Shown: piece by piece, positions 1 through 8,827 of the stretch
Layout: every line of letters begins with the position of its first letter
Position numbering within the stretch: position 1 is the first letter of the stretch
Origin: Alphaproteobacteria bacterium
GTDB taxonomy: Bacteria; Pseudomonadota; Alphaproteobacteria; JAPYRI01
Direction of reading: 5' to 3'
Length of the DNA stretch: 36,309 nucleotides
NCBI GenBank assembly: GCA_029941135.1
Contig: JAPYRI010000022.1
Coordinates: 1-36,309 of the forward strand
The notes under the pieces: generated by a model
The model's database searches: none
What the model saw: the letters and a program-made list of their open reading frames with translations, nothing else
What the model was told of the DNA's origin: nothing
Position numbers and translations under genes: made by a program

Positions 1-89
1 ACCGGCGTGACCGATAACGCCGCCATTAACATTCCCGCAAAGGGTAACGCCAGACCCAATATGCGTCTTAAACGCTGTAATCGATACAT
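1..89 (-). CDS. N-terminus of a secreted or outer-membrane protein (truncated by window edge)
   Basis: Reading leftwards from the ATG at 89, the first 29 residues begin MYRLQRLRRILGLALPF and continue with a hydrophobic stretch rich in Ala, Leu and Met, which is a typical Sec signal peptide. The rest of the gene lies outside the window. It follows the LolA-like gene on the same strand after a 136-base gap, so it may belong to the same transport operon. RND exporter plus LolA-like genes are often accompanied by a DUF1302-type outer-membrane protein; that identity is inference from context only, since no mature domain is visible. Confidence 0.55.
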   Translation of the reverse strand, partial: MYRLQRLRRILGLALPFAGMLMAALSVTP

Positions 90-153
90 ACTCACGACAC
101 GTCGCTCACTACTTGTGTACGAAGCGCAACTCAGCCGTTAACAGATGCTGCAC

Positions 154-187
154 GGCCCAAAACGCCCGATTCTGCGTTTTTTTGGCC
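154..187. other. Hairpin between LolA-like gene and downstream secreted-protein gene
   Basis: An inverted repeat pairs GGCC plus AAAACGC (154-165) with GCGTTTT plus GGCC (174-187) around an eight-base loop, with some unpaired T residues. It lies in the gap after the LolA-like stop codon. There is no clean U-tract on either strand outside the stem, so it could be an attenuating or mRNA-stabilising hairpin rather than a true terminator. Confidence 0.3.
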
Positions 188-225
188 GCTAAAGCAAATT
201 TCGACCGTTACGGATCCGAAACAAC

Positions 226-1047
226 CTACTTTGAACGCTTCAGGGCGTTCTTGGTGAAGTCAGAGTCTTTGAGGCCCACTTGGAGCTTCATGTCAGACCA
301 GACAATGCTCGAAACCTTGCCGGATTGATGGTTTTGCATCACTAAACTGTGGGGACGCCAATAGCGGTCGAAGTACTGGTGATAGTCTGACAAGACCAAT
401 GTTTTTAGCAGCGCGTTCTTGCGGTCGTAGTATTCGATTTTCTGCGTCCGATACTCGGTTGTGTCCAACCAGCCGATCAATTTGGTGTAGCCCGAATGTT
501 TATAGCGAGGGTAGGACTCGACAACGAAGCACTCCATTTCGCCGCAAGGATCGTTGCGCAAGTACTTGTAGGTGTATTTGCCCACTTCCTGTGACGCCAT
601 GTCTTCGAAGGCGAACTCGCTGCCAACGAACGGACCCGACTTGTTGACCGAGGCAATCCGTTTGACCCTCTTCAGGGCCGGCAGGTATAGCCATTGATCA
701 TCGGGGTCGATGATCTTGGTGAACGACAGCAAGGCGGTGCCTTTCACGTCCCGAGGCTGATCGAACACAATGAGGGCTTTATCGCCGAGCGTCTTGTCCA
801 AGACTTCCTTGGTTTTCATTCGCATTTCGCGACTGCTGCTGTCCCCGTGGCGATTTTTCAATGTCATCTTCATGGTTGCCGTGCTATCGCCGTAGCCGTC
901 GTCGCGGCGATCCGCTTCGGAGATAATGGCAAGGCCCCTCTCTTCGGCGGTTTCGGCAAGTACCTGCGGAGCAGTTAGGGCAAATCCCAAGAGAGTGCCG
1001 AGCGCAAGGTTGGTCAGGTATTTATGCGGTTGCGGTTTGTTGAACAT
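226..1047 (-). CDS. Outer membrane lipoprotein-sorting protein (LolA-like fold)
   Basis: This 273-residue protein has a signal peptide (hydrophobic core about residues 12-28, likely cleavage after VLA before ETAEE). The mature part matches the LolA-like family that accompanies RND exporters: an early basic and acidic segment with RRDDGYGDSTATM, the phrase LYLPALKRVKRIAS near residue 125, and GSEFAFEDM soon after. Family members are periplasmic carriers with a LolA/LolB-type half-barrel thought to bind a lipid or lipoprotein. The start overlaps the end of the upstream RND gene by 26 bases, which suggests translational coupling, and a weak AGGAT lies about 12 bases upstream of the ATG. It probably hands cargo between the two RND exporters and the outer membrane (inference). 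Confidence 0.82.
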   Translation of the reverse strand: MFNKPQPHKYLTNLALGTLLGFALTAPQVLAETAEERGLAIISEADRRDDGYGDSTATMKMTLKNRHGDSSSREMRMKTKEVLDKTLGDKALIVFDQPRDVKGTALLSFTKIIDPDDQWLYLPALKRVKRIASVNKSGPFVGSEFAFEDMASQEVGKYTYKYLRNDPCGEMECFVVESYPRYKHSGYTKLIGWLDTTEYRTQKIEYYDRKNALLKTLVLSDYHQYFDRYWRPHSLVMQNHQSGKVSSIVWSDMKLQVGLKDSDFTKNALKRSK

Positions 1048-3346
1048 CGGAGGTTCTATCCTTCTTATCGAGGGTCATTAAAAGAGCTGGCAATAAAGTG
1101 AAGTCGATAAACAGCGCGACACCGATGGTGACTGCGGTTAACAATCCCATGTCGCCATTCATGCGAAATACTGAAAACGCGAGGACACTGAAGCCGGCAA
1201 TCAGCACCACAGCGCTGATCCAAATGGCGGAACCTACTGTCGAAAAAGCGTGACGGACGGCGTCTTCGGAACTAAGGCCTTGTTCGCGCCGGGCGCGCAT
1301 GTATTTGGTGAGAAAGTGAACCGTCGCATCGACGATGATGCCTAGAGCGGTCACTGTTACAAATGCCACTGACCAGCCCACCTGGGTGCTGAATATCGCC
1401 CATATGCCAAACGCCATAAACGCCGGCACCAGGTTCGGAATTAAACTAATTAGACCCAGGCGCACACTGCGCAGCGCAATCAGCAGGATGCCGGAAATCA
1501 AAGCGAACGCAACCAAGGTGCCGATGAGCATACTGTTCACGTTCTTTTGAGCCAGATAAGTGAACATGACGGTTGCGCTTGCCGCGGTTGAGAACATGTG
1601 GGGTGGCAAATTCGCCCGCTGCCAGTCTTCGGCCCGTTTGAGCAGGTCCTTCGTGTCCCGTGTGTTCATATTCCGCAACAGCACCGCCATCAAAGTGGCT
1701 GATTTGTCGACGTTAATCTGGTTGTTGAGATCAAGCCCGTAGGGCAGGGACATCTCGTAAAGCAATAGATACTGGGCGGCCAGCTCGCGGTCATCGGGAA
1801 GTTTGTACCAATTATCGTCGTCCCCATGCATGTTGCGGTTGAGCCGTTTCATGATGTCGGTCTCAGGTGCCACATGGGCAACACCGGGCTGCTGCCGGAA
1901 CCAGTCGGCAAACTTGTCTAATTCAACCATATATTCAGGGTTGCTGACTCCGCCCTCTTCGCCGGAACTCAACGAATAATTGAGCGAGTACACCCCAGTC
2001 AGGTGTTCGTTTGCAAAATCCGCTCCGTCCCGGAATTCCGTGCCTTTATCCATGTAATGGACAAAAGTCTCATTCATCTCAAGGCGCGGAATCAGTGATA
2101 TGAGGCCGACGGCGATCAGCGAAGTGAGCACTAGCACGGGTTTACGCCGGGCAATGACGGCTTCCGCAAGCCGGTTCAAAGGGTGTATCGCGGCTTCTTT
2201 GATCGGGCGCGCCGAGATCGGTAACAGGCTCAACACTGCCGGTAAAAGTGTCATCGCATAGACCCAGGCGAACATGGTGCCGATAGCTGAAATGTTGCCC
2301 ATTTCACCAAACGGTGGCGCATCGCCGAAATTGAGGCAGGTAAAGCCGATAGCTGTGGTGGCGCTGGTCAGGAATATGGGCTGAGCATTGAGTCGAAAAC
2401 TTTCAATGATCGCATCCCGGCGGTCCTTTCCCGCCCGCATAGCGGTAAACATTGTGATGAGGAAATGGACAGGGTTGGCAACCGCGATGGTCAATATGAT
2501 GGTTGGCGCCATGGCGCTCGGCGGCGTGATCTCAATGCCCAACCAGCCGGCAATCCCCATCGCGGCGGCGGCCGACAGGGCAATGATGAATAAGGTCACC
2601 AGAACGCCCCAAAAAGAGCGCAGGAAAAGCGCCAGGGTGATCGTAAGAAACATATACATCAATGGCGTCAGAACCTGCATATCGTGGAGTGAGGTTTCGA
2701 CAAACGCATTATTCAGCGCCGTAATGCCCGTGAGAACGATGGTCAGATTAGGGTCCAATGCCATATACTTTGCGACCATGGCGCGGGAGTAGGCCATAAC
2801 CGGCTCCTCCGGCGAGTTGGTCCCTTCAGGTATTTGGAGCGTTACGAATATACCCACCGTGGCCCCGTCTTCGGCCACCAGCCGCTTAGCAATGAGGGGG
2901 TCGTTCACGGCGATGTCGCGGATGTAGGCCACGTCCTCAGCCGTCAATGATTTGGGGTTGGGAACCAGATCACGCACGGTTAAGTCATCATCTTCGGCCA
3001 AAGTATGTTGATAGTTGGTAACCGAATCGACCCGGCTTGAAAACGGCATCAGCCACGCCTCTTCAGTCATTTGCTTGATGATGTCGAGCGTTTCGGGATT
3101 AAAAATATTGTTATCATTCGCCTTTACGACGAATAAAATATTGTCGGTCTTGGTGTAAGTGCGCTCAAGCACAACGAATGCTTTCAGCCGTGGATTATCT
3201 TCGCTGAAAAAGATTCGGTAATCGCCATTGAAGACCAAATTGCGGGCGCCTGCGACGGCGAGAATCGTCAAAAATAGCGACAGCATGATGATCAGCCATC
3301 GCCTTTTAATGATCCAACTGCCATAGGCAATACTGTAGCGGTCCAT
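1022..3346 (-). CDS. RND superfamily (MMPL-type) exporter, second copy
   Basis: The protein has 774 residues from the chosen ATG at 3346, which has GGAG eight bases upstream; a longer frame to 3442 lacks such a site. The layout is that of single-chain RND/MMPL exporters: one N-terminal membrane helix (about 16-36), a large periplasmic domain starting with FNGDYRIFF, a helix bundle around 230-390 containing NFGDAPPFGEMG, a second periplasmic domain, and a C-terminal bundle with VTVTALGIIVDATVHFLTKY. It is exactly as long as its upstream neighbour and very similar along its whole length, so the two arose by tandem duplication. These proteins are proton-driven inner-membrane exporters, often of lipids or hydrophobic compounds; the cargo here is unknown. 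Confidence 0.88.
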   Translation of the reverse strand: MDRYSIAYGSWIIKRRWLIIMLSLFLTILAVAGARNLVFNGDYRIFFSEDNPRLKAFVVLERTYTKTDNILFVVKANDNNIFNPETLDIIKQMTEEAWLMPFSSRVDSVTNYQHTLAEDDDLTVRDLVPNPKSLTAEDVAYIRDIAVNDPLIAKRLVAEDGATVGIFVTLQIPEGTNSPEEPVMAYSRAMVAKYMALDPNLTIVLTGITALNNAFVETSLHDMQVLTPLMYMFLTITLALFLRSFWGVLVTLFIIALSAAAAMGIAGWLGIEITPPSAMAPTIILTIAVANPVHFLITMFTAMRAGKDRRDAIIESFRLNAQPIFLTSATTAIGFTCLNFGDAPPFGEMGNISAIGTMFAWVYAMTLLPAVLSLLPISARPIKEAAIHPLNRLAEAVIARRKPVLVLTSLIAVGLISLIPRLEMNETFVHYMDKGTEFRDGADFANEHLTGVYSLNYSLSSGEEGGVSNPEYMVELDKFADWFRQQPGVAHVAPETDIMKRLNRNMHGDDDNWYKLPDDRELAAQYLLLYEMSLPYGLDLNNQINVDKSATLMAVLLRNMNTRDTKDLLKRAEDWQRANLPPHMFSTAASATVMFTYLAQKNVNSMLIGTLVAFALISGILLIALRSVRLGLISLIPNLVPAFMAFGIWAIFSTQVGWSVAFVTVTALGIIVDATVHFLTKYMRARREQGLSSEDAVRHAFSTVGSAIWISAVVLIAGFSVLAFSVFRMNGDMGLLTAVTIGVALFIDFTLLPALLMTLDKKDRTSDVQQTATA

Positions 3347-3419
3347 TATTGATGGCTCCTTTTTCGGTCTTTTTGTGGCCTGCCCAAGGCTTTGGTTAAC
3401 GCTAAATATTGTGATCCGT

Positions 3420-5744
3420 TCATGCCGATACTCCCGTCGCAACTTCTTTTGACCGGTCCTTGCGGTCCAACGTCATCAACAATGTTGGAAGCAGGGTGAA
3501 GTCGATCACCAAAGCAACGGCGATGGTCATAGATGTGAGGAGCCCGAGGTGCTCGTTCATTTTAAAGTCTGAGAACGCGAGAACGCTAAAGCCGACGATC
3601 AACACCAAGGCGCTGATCCATATGGCCGCGCCGACGGTCGAGAACGCATAGCGCACGGCATCTTCAGGGGATTGACCGCGCTCGCGCCGGGCGCGCAAGT
3701 ATTTACTCAGGAAATGAACGGTCGCGTCGACAATTATGCCCAAGGCAGTGACAGTCACAAAAGCAACGGACCAGCCAACTTGGGTGCTGATAAGGGACCA
3801 CAATCCGAAGGCCATAAATGCCGGCACCATGTTGGGTATGATGCTGACCAAGCCAACGCGCACGCTGCGGAGCGCGAACAATAGAATGCCTGAAATCAGC
3901 ATGAACGCGGCCAACGTGCCATACAGCATGCTGTTCACGTTTTTGTCGGCTAAAAATGTGAACATCACGGTCGTGCTGGACGCCGGCGAAAACATATATT
4001 CCGGCAAGTTCTGATGTTGCCACTCTTCTGCCGTAGAGAGGATCTTCTTGGTTTCCTTAGTCGATATATCCCGTAACAGCACAGTCATGCGCGTCGCGGA
4101 TTTATCAACATTAATCTGATTGTTGAGATCCAGCCCATATGGCAGCGACATTTCGTAGAGCAACAGGTATTGAGCGGCGAGCTCGCGGTCATCGGGCAAC
4201 TTGTACCAGGCGTCATCGTCGCCATGCATGTTGCGGTTGAGACGGGTCATGATGTCGGTGAACGGACTGACATGAGTGACGTTGGGTTGTTGCTCAAACC
4301 AATCGGCGAATTTCTCGAGATTAGCCATATACTCGGGCTCGGCAATGCCGCCAGGCTCGATCGCCCGAAGCGAGTATTCGAGCGTGTAGACTCCGGTGAG
4401 GTTATCATTGGCGAAGTCAGCGCTATCTCGGAAATCAGTGCCTTTATCGAAGTAATGCACAAAATTTTCGTTCATCTCGAGCCGCGGAATGAGGGCGATC
4501 AAGGAGACCGCCGCAACCGATGTGAGGCAGAGTATAGGTACCCGGCGAGCAATCACGATTTCGGCCAAGTTATCTAGGAAAGAAGGTTTGCCGCTCTTCT
4601 GCGCCGGCGCGCGGACCGGCACTAAACTGATAACCGCAGGCAGCAAAGTCATGGAATAGGCCCAGGCAAGGATGGTTCCAATGGCCGCAATGTTGCCCAT
4701 GTCGCCGAACGGCGGTGCGTCCCCAAAATTCAGGCATGTGAAGCCAATCGCCGTCGTGAGACTTGTTAAAAAAATCGGCTGAGTATTGAGGCGCATACTT
4801 TCGATGATGGCGTTGTACTTAGGCAAACCTTCACGCATGGCGGCAAACATCGTCACCAGGAAGTGAACCGGATTGGCGACCGCGATGGTAAGGATAATCG
4901 TCGGCGCCATGGCAGACGGTGGCGAGAGTTCAACCCCCATCCACCCCGCAATTCCAATCGCTGTGCCTGCGGATAGGGCGACGATCACCAAGGTAACCGC
5001 AACACCCCAGAATGATCGTAAGAACACCACCATCGTAATTGCCAGAAACAGGTACATCAAAGGGGTGAGAACTTGAAGGTCGTAACTGGACACTTCGACA
5101 AACGCATTGTTATGGGGCGTATTGCCTGTCAATACGATGGTGAGATCGGGGTTTGCGTCACTGTACTTGGCGACCATGGCACGGGCATAAACCATGATCG
5201 GCTGTTCCGGGGATTTGGTGCCTTCGGGGATATTCATGGTGACAAAAATGCCGGTTGTCTTGCCGTCCGGCGATACCAGGCGTTTGGCAATTAACGGATC
5301 AGTCATCGCGACGTTTCGGATATAGGCGGCATCCTGTTCGGAAACTGATTGCGGATCGGGTACCAGATCGCGGACCGTCAGGTCGTCTTCTTCGGCATAG
5401 GTGTGTTGGTAATTGGTCACCGAATCGACCCGGCTGGAAAATGGTGCCAACCAGGCTTCGTCCGTCATTTCTTTGATGGTGCCCAAAACCCTGGGGTTGA
5501 AGATGTCGCCCTCATTGGCTTTGACGACAAACAGAATATTGTCGGTTTTAGTATATGTCCGTTCAATCAGATCGAAGGCTTTTAGATAGGGATTGTCAGG
5601 GCTGAAAAAGATGCGATAATCGCCATTGAAAGTAAGATACCGCGCTCCATTGACCATCCCGGCGGTCATCGCAATGGCGACCAGAATGACCAGCCAGCGG
5701 TAGCGAATTACCCATTTTCCAAATCCTATACTTACGTCGTCCAT
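3420..5744 (-). CDS. RND superfamily (MMPL-type) exporter, first copy
   Basis: This 774-residue RND/MMPL exporter has the same architecture as the next gene: an N-terminal helix, a periplasmic domain beginning FNGDYRIFF, a membrane bundle with NFGDAPPFGDMG, a second periplasmic domain, and a final bundle with VTVTALGIIVDATVHFLSKY. Blocks such as ERTYTKTDNILFVVKAN and PFSSRVDSVTNYQHT are shared with the second copy. The start lies only five bases after the TetR gene, so regulator and exporter are cotranscribed, and a 73-base gap separates it from the second copy. Whether the two copies act as a heteromer or on different substrates cannot be told from sequence. Confidence 0.88.
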   Translation of the reverse strand: MDDVSIGFGKWVIRYRWLVILVAIAMTAGMVNGARYLTFNGDYRIFFSPDNPYLKAFDLIERTYTKTDNILFVVKANEGDIFNPRVLGTIKEMTDEAWLAPFSSRVDSVTNYQHTYAEEDDLTVRDLVPDPQSVSEQDAAYIRNVAMTDPLIAKRLVSPDGKTTGIFVTMNIPEGTKSPEQPIMVYARAMVAKYSDANPDLTIVLTGNTPHNNAFVEVSSYDLQVLTPLMYLFLAITMVVFLRSFWGVAVTLVIVALSAGTAIGIAGWMGVELSPPSAMAPTIILTIAVANPVHFLVTMFAAMREGLPKYNAIIESMRLNTQPIFLTSLTTAIGFTCLNFGDAPPFGDMGNIAAIGTILAWAYSMTLLPAVISLVPVRAPAQKSGKPSFLDNLAEIVIARRVPILCLTSVAAVSLIALIPRLEMNENFVHYFDKGTDFRDSADFANDNLTGVYTLEYSLRAIEPGGIAEPEYMANLEKFADWFEQQPNVTHVSPFTDIMTRLNRNMHGDDDAWYKLPDDRELAAQYLLLYEMSLPYGLDLNNQINVDKSATRMTVLLRDISTKETKKILSTAEEWQHQNLPEYMFSPASSTTVMFTFLADKNVNSMLYGTLAAFMLISGILLFALRSVRVGLVSIIPNMVPAFMAFGLWSLISTQVGWSVAFVTVTALGIIVDATVHFLSKYLRARRERGQSPEDAVRYAFSTVGAAIWISALVLIVGFSVLAFSDFKMNEHLGLLTSMTIAVALVIDFTLLPTLLMTLDRKDRSKEVATGVSA

Positions 5745-5749
5745 ACGCC

Positions 5750-6427
5750 CTAACTTTCAGTTCCAATTTTTGCTTTTCTGCTGGTCCAATCGTCCGGTCG
5801 CAATCGGTCGAGGTAGCTGATGAATGCAGTCATGACGTTTTCCAGCAAGTTGAGGCTCTGTGCGGTTTTGGTGAGCGCGACAGAGCCCTGCCGCGTTGCG
5901 ATCATTAAAGTTGCTTCGGCGATTGGATCAATATCGCTGCGCACATACCCATTTTCCTGACCCCGGCGTAACGCGTCGGCCCAATTGTTGCGCCAAAGAG
6001 TTAGCAACGCGTCAATGCGGGTGCGGAACCCTTCGTCCACCGGCGACATTTCCTGACTGAGGTTTACCAAAGGGCAGCCAAGAGTCACACCTTGCTCGAG
6101 CATTCGATCCCGCTCCATGGTGCCGACGCGATGCATACATTCGATCGGATCTTCAGCGTTCTGAAGCGGTTCAATGAAGGTTTTTACAATGTAGTCGGTT
6201 ATAGGCTGGTCAAATACCGCGTAGCCGAGAGCCAATTTGTTGGGAAAGTGATGGTAGAGGGCGCCTTTGCTCACGCCCGCACCGGCCACAATACGCGACA
6301 AGCTTGCGGCCTGGAAGCCGGCGCCATGAATTTCGGTCAGCGCTGATTGAAGCAATGCCTGCCGCGTCCGATCACGCCGCGGGGCGGAGGATTCAGTGGC
6401 CGAGAAAAAGGGGCTGCCTGCAGACAT
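5750..6427 (-). CDS. TetR family repressor of the RND operon
   Basis: This 225-residue protein has a classical N-terminal TetR helix-turn-helix (about 18-64) reading ALLQSALTEIHGAGFQAASL, then RIVAGAGVSKGALYHHFPNK, followed by a variable C-terminal ligand domain. It is the first gene of the exporter operon and ends five bases before the first RND start. A palindrome overlapping the presumed promoter lies about 35 bases upstream. The arrangement is that of an autorepressor released by an exporter substrate or related ligand (inference). The C-terminal half contains CPLVNLSQEMSP, seen in the AcrR/NemR-like branch of TetR proteins. Confidence 0.87.
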   Translation of the reverse strand: MSAGSPFFSATESSAPRRDRTRQALLQSALTEIHGAGFQAASLSRIVAGAGVSKGALYHHFPNKLALGYAVFDQPITDYIVKTFIEPLQNAEDPIECMHRVGTMERDRMLEQGVTLGCPLVNLSQEMSPVDEGFRTRIDALLTLWRNNWADALRRGQENGYVRSDIDPIAEATLMIATRQGSVALTKTAQSLNLLENVMTAFISYLDRLRPDDWTSRKAKIGTES

Positions 6428-6458
6428 TGCTCTTAATTACATATAATAATGGATATAT

Positions 6459-6476
6459 ATACCGACCGGATGGTAT
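6459..6476. promoter_or_regulatory. Probable operator for the TetR of the RND operon
   Basis: The core TACCGACCGGATGGTA (6460-6475) is an imperfect palindrome of the ACCGACCGG-x-CGGT kind often bound by TetR-family repressors. It sits in the AT-rich leader of the TetR gene, next to a TATTAT-like element on the minus strand that could be the -10 box. The location fits autoregulation; binding is inferred. Confidence 0.55.
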
Positions 6477-6568
6477 GTAGGTGCAATAATGCATTTTGTC
6501 AAGGGAGTGTTCGCACGGGACCTCATGTTCGCAGCATTTTGGGAGGCGATTGCCGGTGAGTGTGGGTG

Positions 6569-6997
6569 TCAGTCGCCCAGCAAATGAACGACGACAGTTC
6601 GCCGAAGGGGCTGTTTTCGATGTTCAAACAAATAGATACCCTGCCAGGTCCCGAGCGCCAACAGGCCATCAAGCACCGGTATAGATAAATGAGTTTGCGT
6701 TAAGGCAGCGCGCAAATGGGCTGGCATGTCGTCCGGGCCTTCACTGCGATGCAAGTAACGACCCGGATCTTCCGGTTCGACTCGGCCGAAGTATACTTCC
6801 AGATTGGTTTGAACGGCTGGATCGGTGTTTTCCTGGACCAGCAATGAGGCTGAGGTATGGCGGACAAACAGCGTTAACAAACCTTCCTTTATGGCGGTAT
6901 CTGTAACCCAGTCTGTGATCTCTGTTGTGATGTGGTGAAGGCCGGGCTTCACAGTTTCGAAGGCAAGAGTGGTCGTATACTGGCGGATGGAGCTCAC
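6569..6997 (-). CDS. yjbQ: YjbQ family (UPF0047) protein
   Basis: This 142-residue protein matches the compact YjbQ/UPF0047 family over its full length, including VRHTSASLLVQEN near residue 45, the DDMPAHLRAAL segment around 88, and GTWQGIYLFEHR near 115. Family members bind metal through conserved His residues, and some show weak thiamin phosphate synthase activity; the true role is unsettled. The start is GTG at 6997, because the in-frame sequence further upstream is closed, and it shares the four bases GTGA with the stop of the FliL-like gene, giving translational coupling to that broken gene. Confidence 0.9.
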   Translation of the reverse strand: MSSIRQYTTTLAFETVKPGLHHITTEITDWVTDTAIKEGLLTLFVRHTSASLLVQENTDPAVQTNLEVYFGRVEPEDPGRYLHRSEGPDDMPAHLRAALTQTHLSIPVLDGLLALGTWQGIYLFEHRKQPLRRTVVVHLLGD

Positions 6998-7457
6998 ATT
7001 CTGGCGCCGGTGACGTGGGCGGAGCCAATAATGACGGTGACAGTGCTGTCGCCCAAAATCCAGTCGGTGGAACGTTGCAATAGTTTTTTCATTAACATAA
7101 TGCTCACTGGCTTGTTCGGGTTCATCTGATTGCTGGCATATCGGGTGAGTGTCCGAATATAGGCGTCGCGCAGCTTTGGCCGGACATTAACGACGCCGTC
7201 TCTCAAGTCCCGGCTGCCGGTCTCGAGAGACATGGATATATAGAGCAAGCCGCGTATTTTGCCATCTTGAATGATCGAGATGTTTAAAGGCTTTACCTTT
7301 ACATGGAGGATCCGACACCCTCGTCTGATTCTGAAGTATCCTCGTCTCCACCGCTGCCATGGCTGTCTGACGCATAGGCGCTGGTTGAAAACCGGCTCCC
7401 CAATGAAGGGATTATTGCAATGAGAATGGCGATAGCAATAACAATACTGCGGAACAT
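6994..7457 (-). pseudogene. FliL-like secreted/membrane protein, frameshifted
   Basis: Two frames together make one plausible protein. From ATG 7457 the first frame gives MFRSIVIAIAILIAIIPSLG (a signal peptide or anchor) and then a Ser-, Asp- and Gly-rich linker, and ends at a stop at 7299-7301. Shifting by -1 there gives VKVKPLNISIIQDGKIRG and a domain ending in DWILGDSTVTVIIGSAHVT. That order of anchor, acidic linker and KPLNISII-type domain resembles the small FliL-like proteins of alphaproteobacteria. A single-base loss next to a GTAAAG tandem repeat explains the break. It may be a recent mutation or a sequencing error. The uninterrupted 165-residue frame has an unnatural Cys- and Arg-rich N-terminus and was not accepted as is. 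Confidence 0.62.
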
Positions 7458-7551
7458 GGAGGCGCCTACACCGAAGATTAAGGGAGTGCACGGTATAGTC
7501 GTCAGGCTATTGAAAGAGTGTTAATTTAGGTGAAAACAGGGGCGTGATTGT

Positions 7552-8796
7552 ATGAAATCCATATTGATCAATGGGTTAGCTGGGGTTGCGTTGGCTGTTA
7601 TTGGGGCCCATTTCGCCCACGCAAAAGCTGCTAAACAGGAACCGCCGCCGGGTCATCGCCACGATCTTCAGGACAAACCATTAGCAAAGCCCTACACCAC
7701 GCCCAGCGCCGTCAATGGTCCGCGCGTCCGGCGCCGGCCAAAAAATATGAAGCCCCGCGCCCCTAAAGGTTTTCGCGTCAAACTGTTCGCCGAAGGGCTG
7801 ATAAGCCCCCGCAATATGGCAGTCGCCAAAAATGGAGATGTTCTGGTGATCGAAACCAGTCGTGGCCGGATCACTGTATTGCGCGACACTGATCGAAATG
7901 GTGTTGCCGACCAGAAAGAACAATTCGCGTCTGGACTGAGACAGCCTTACGGTATCGCGGTTCGCGAACCCTTTCTTTATGTGGCTGACTTGCGCGCCGT
8001 CTGGCGCTATCGCTACGTGGCCGGTCCGGGCGCGAAGGGTAGCCGCCCCCGACAGATCACCGAGGATGGGGCGATTGGTAACAGCAGTGGGCATTGGACA
8101 CGGAATATCGCCCTCGACCCGAATGGAGGTCATTTATACGTCGCCGTTGGCAGCCGCGGGAACGTGGGCGAAGAAGAACCGCCACGCGCGACCGTGCAAC
8201 GCTTTAACCTTGCCGGCAAGGACCAGCAAACATTTGCCTCCGGCTTGCGCAACCCAATCGGCCTCGCGTTTCACCCCACAACCGGAGATCTCTTTACTGT
8301 CGTCAACGAGCGCGATGGTCTGGGCGATGACCTGGTGCCTGACTATTTGGCAAAAATTGAAGAAGGCGATTTTTTTGGCTGGCCCTATAGTTATATTGGC
8401 GCCAATCCCGATCCAACTTTTGGCGACCGCCGGCCGGACCTGGTGTCGACCGCCAAAGTGCCGGAAGTCTTATTCCAATCTCACTCGGCGCCCATCGGCC
8501 TCACCTTCTATACCGGCAAGCAGTTCCCGAAAAGCTATTTGGGGGACGCTTTCGTTGCTTTGCACGGCTCGTGGAATTCATCCGTCGCCCGTGGCTATAC
8601 GGTGGTGCAGGTGCCGTTTCAAGATGGCAAACCAATAGGTTCTTACGATGTTTTCCTCAGCGGTTTTGTCGCCCGCGACAATGGTCGGCCCGAGGTTTAC
8701 GGCCGTCCCACGGGCGTCGCTGTGGCCGCTGACGGCGCCTTGCTGGTGTGTGACGAAGCGGACGGGGTTATTTGGCGGATCAGTTACGAACCCTAA
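7552..8796 (+). CDS. Secreted PQQ-dependent sugar (sorbosone-type) dehydrogenase
   Basis: This 414-residue protein has a signal peptide (about 1-24, ending HFAHA). The mature domain is the six-bladed propeller of the soluble glucose/sorbosone dehydrogenase family: GFRVKLFAEGLISPRNMAV at the first blade, VLRDTDRNGVADQ, then SSGHWTRNIALDPNG, ASGLRNPIGLAFHP, DFFGWPYSYIG and FVALHGSWNSS. Such enzymes oxidise aldoses or similar sugars in the periplasm with PQQ and calcium. The gene stands alone, with AGGGG about nine bases before the ATG, and converges on the biotinyl-carrier gene. The substrate is not determined. Confidence 0.85.
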   Translation: MKSILINGLAGVALAVIGAHFAHAKAAKQEPPPGHRHDLQDKPLAKPYTTPSAVNGPRVRRRPKNMKPRAPKGFRVKLFAEGLISPRNMAVAKNGDVLVIETSRGRITVLRDTDRNGVADQKEQFASGLRQPYGIAVREPFLYVADLRAVWRYRYVAGPGAKGSRPRQITEDGAIGNSSGHWTRNIALDPNGGHLYVAVGSRGNVGEEEPPRATVQRFNLAGKDQQTFASGLRNPIGLAFHPTTGDLFTVVNERDGLGDDLVPDYLAKIEEGDFFGWPYSYIGANPDPTFGDRRPDLVSTAKVPEVLFQSHSAPIGLTFYTGKQFPKSYLGDAFVALHGSWNSSVARGYTVVQVPFQDGKPIGSYDVFLSGFVARDNGRPEVYGRPTGVAVAADGALLVCDEADGVIWRISYEP

Positions 8797-8800
8797 TTGT

Positions 8801-8827
8801 CCTGAGTGGTGGGACCCTGCGCTCAGG
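8801..8827. other. Short hairpin at a convergent gene end
   Basis: CCTGAG (8801-8806) and CTCAGG (8822-8827) form a six-base-pair stem just after the dehydrogenase stop, overlapping the last codons of the opposing biotinyl-carrier gene. No T-run follows, so a role as terminator is only possible. Confidence 0.25.
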
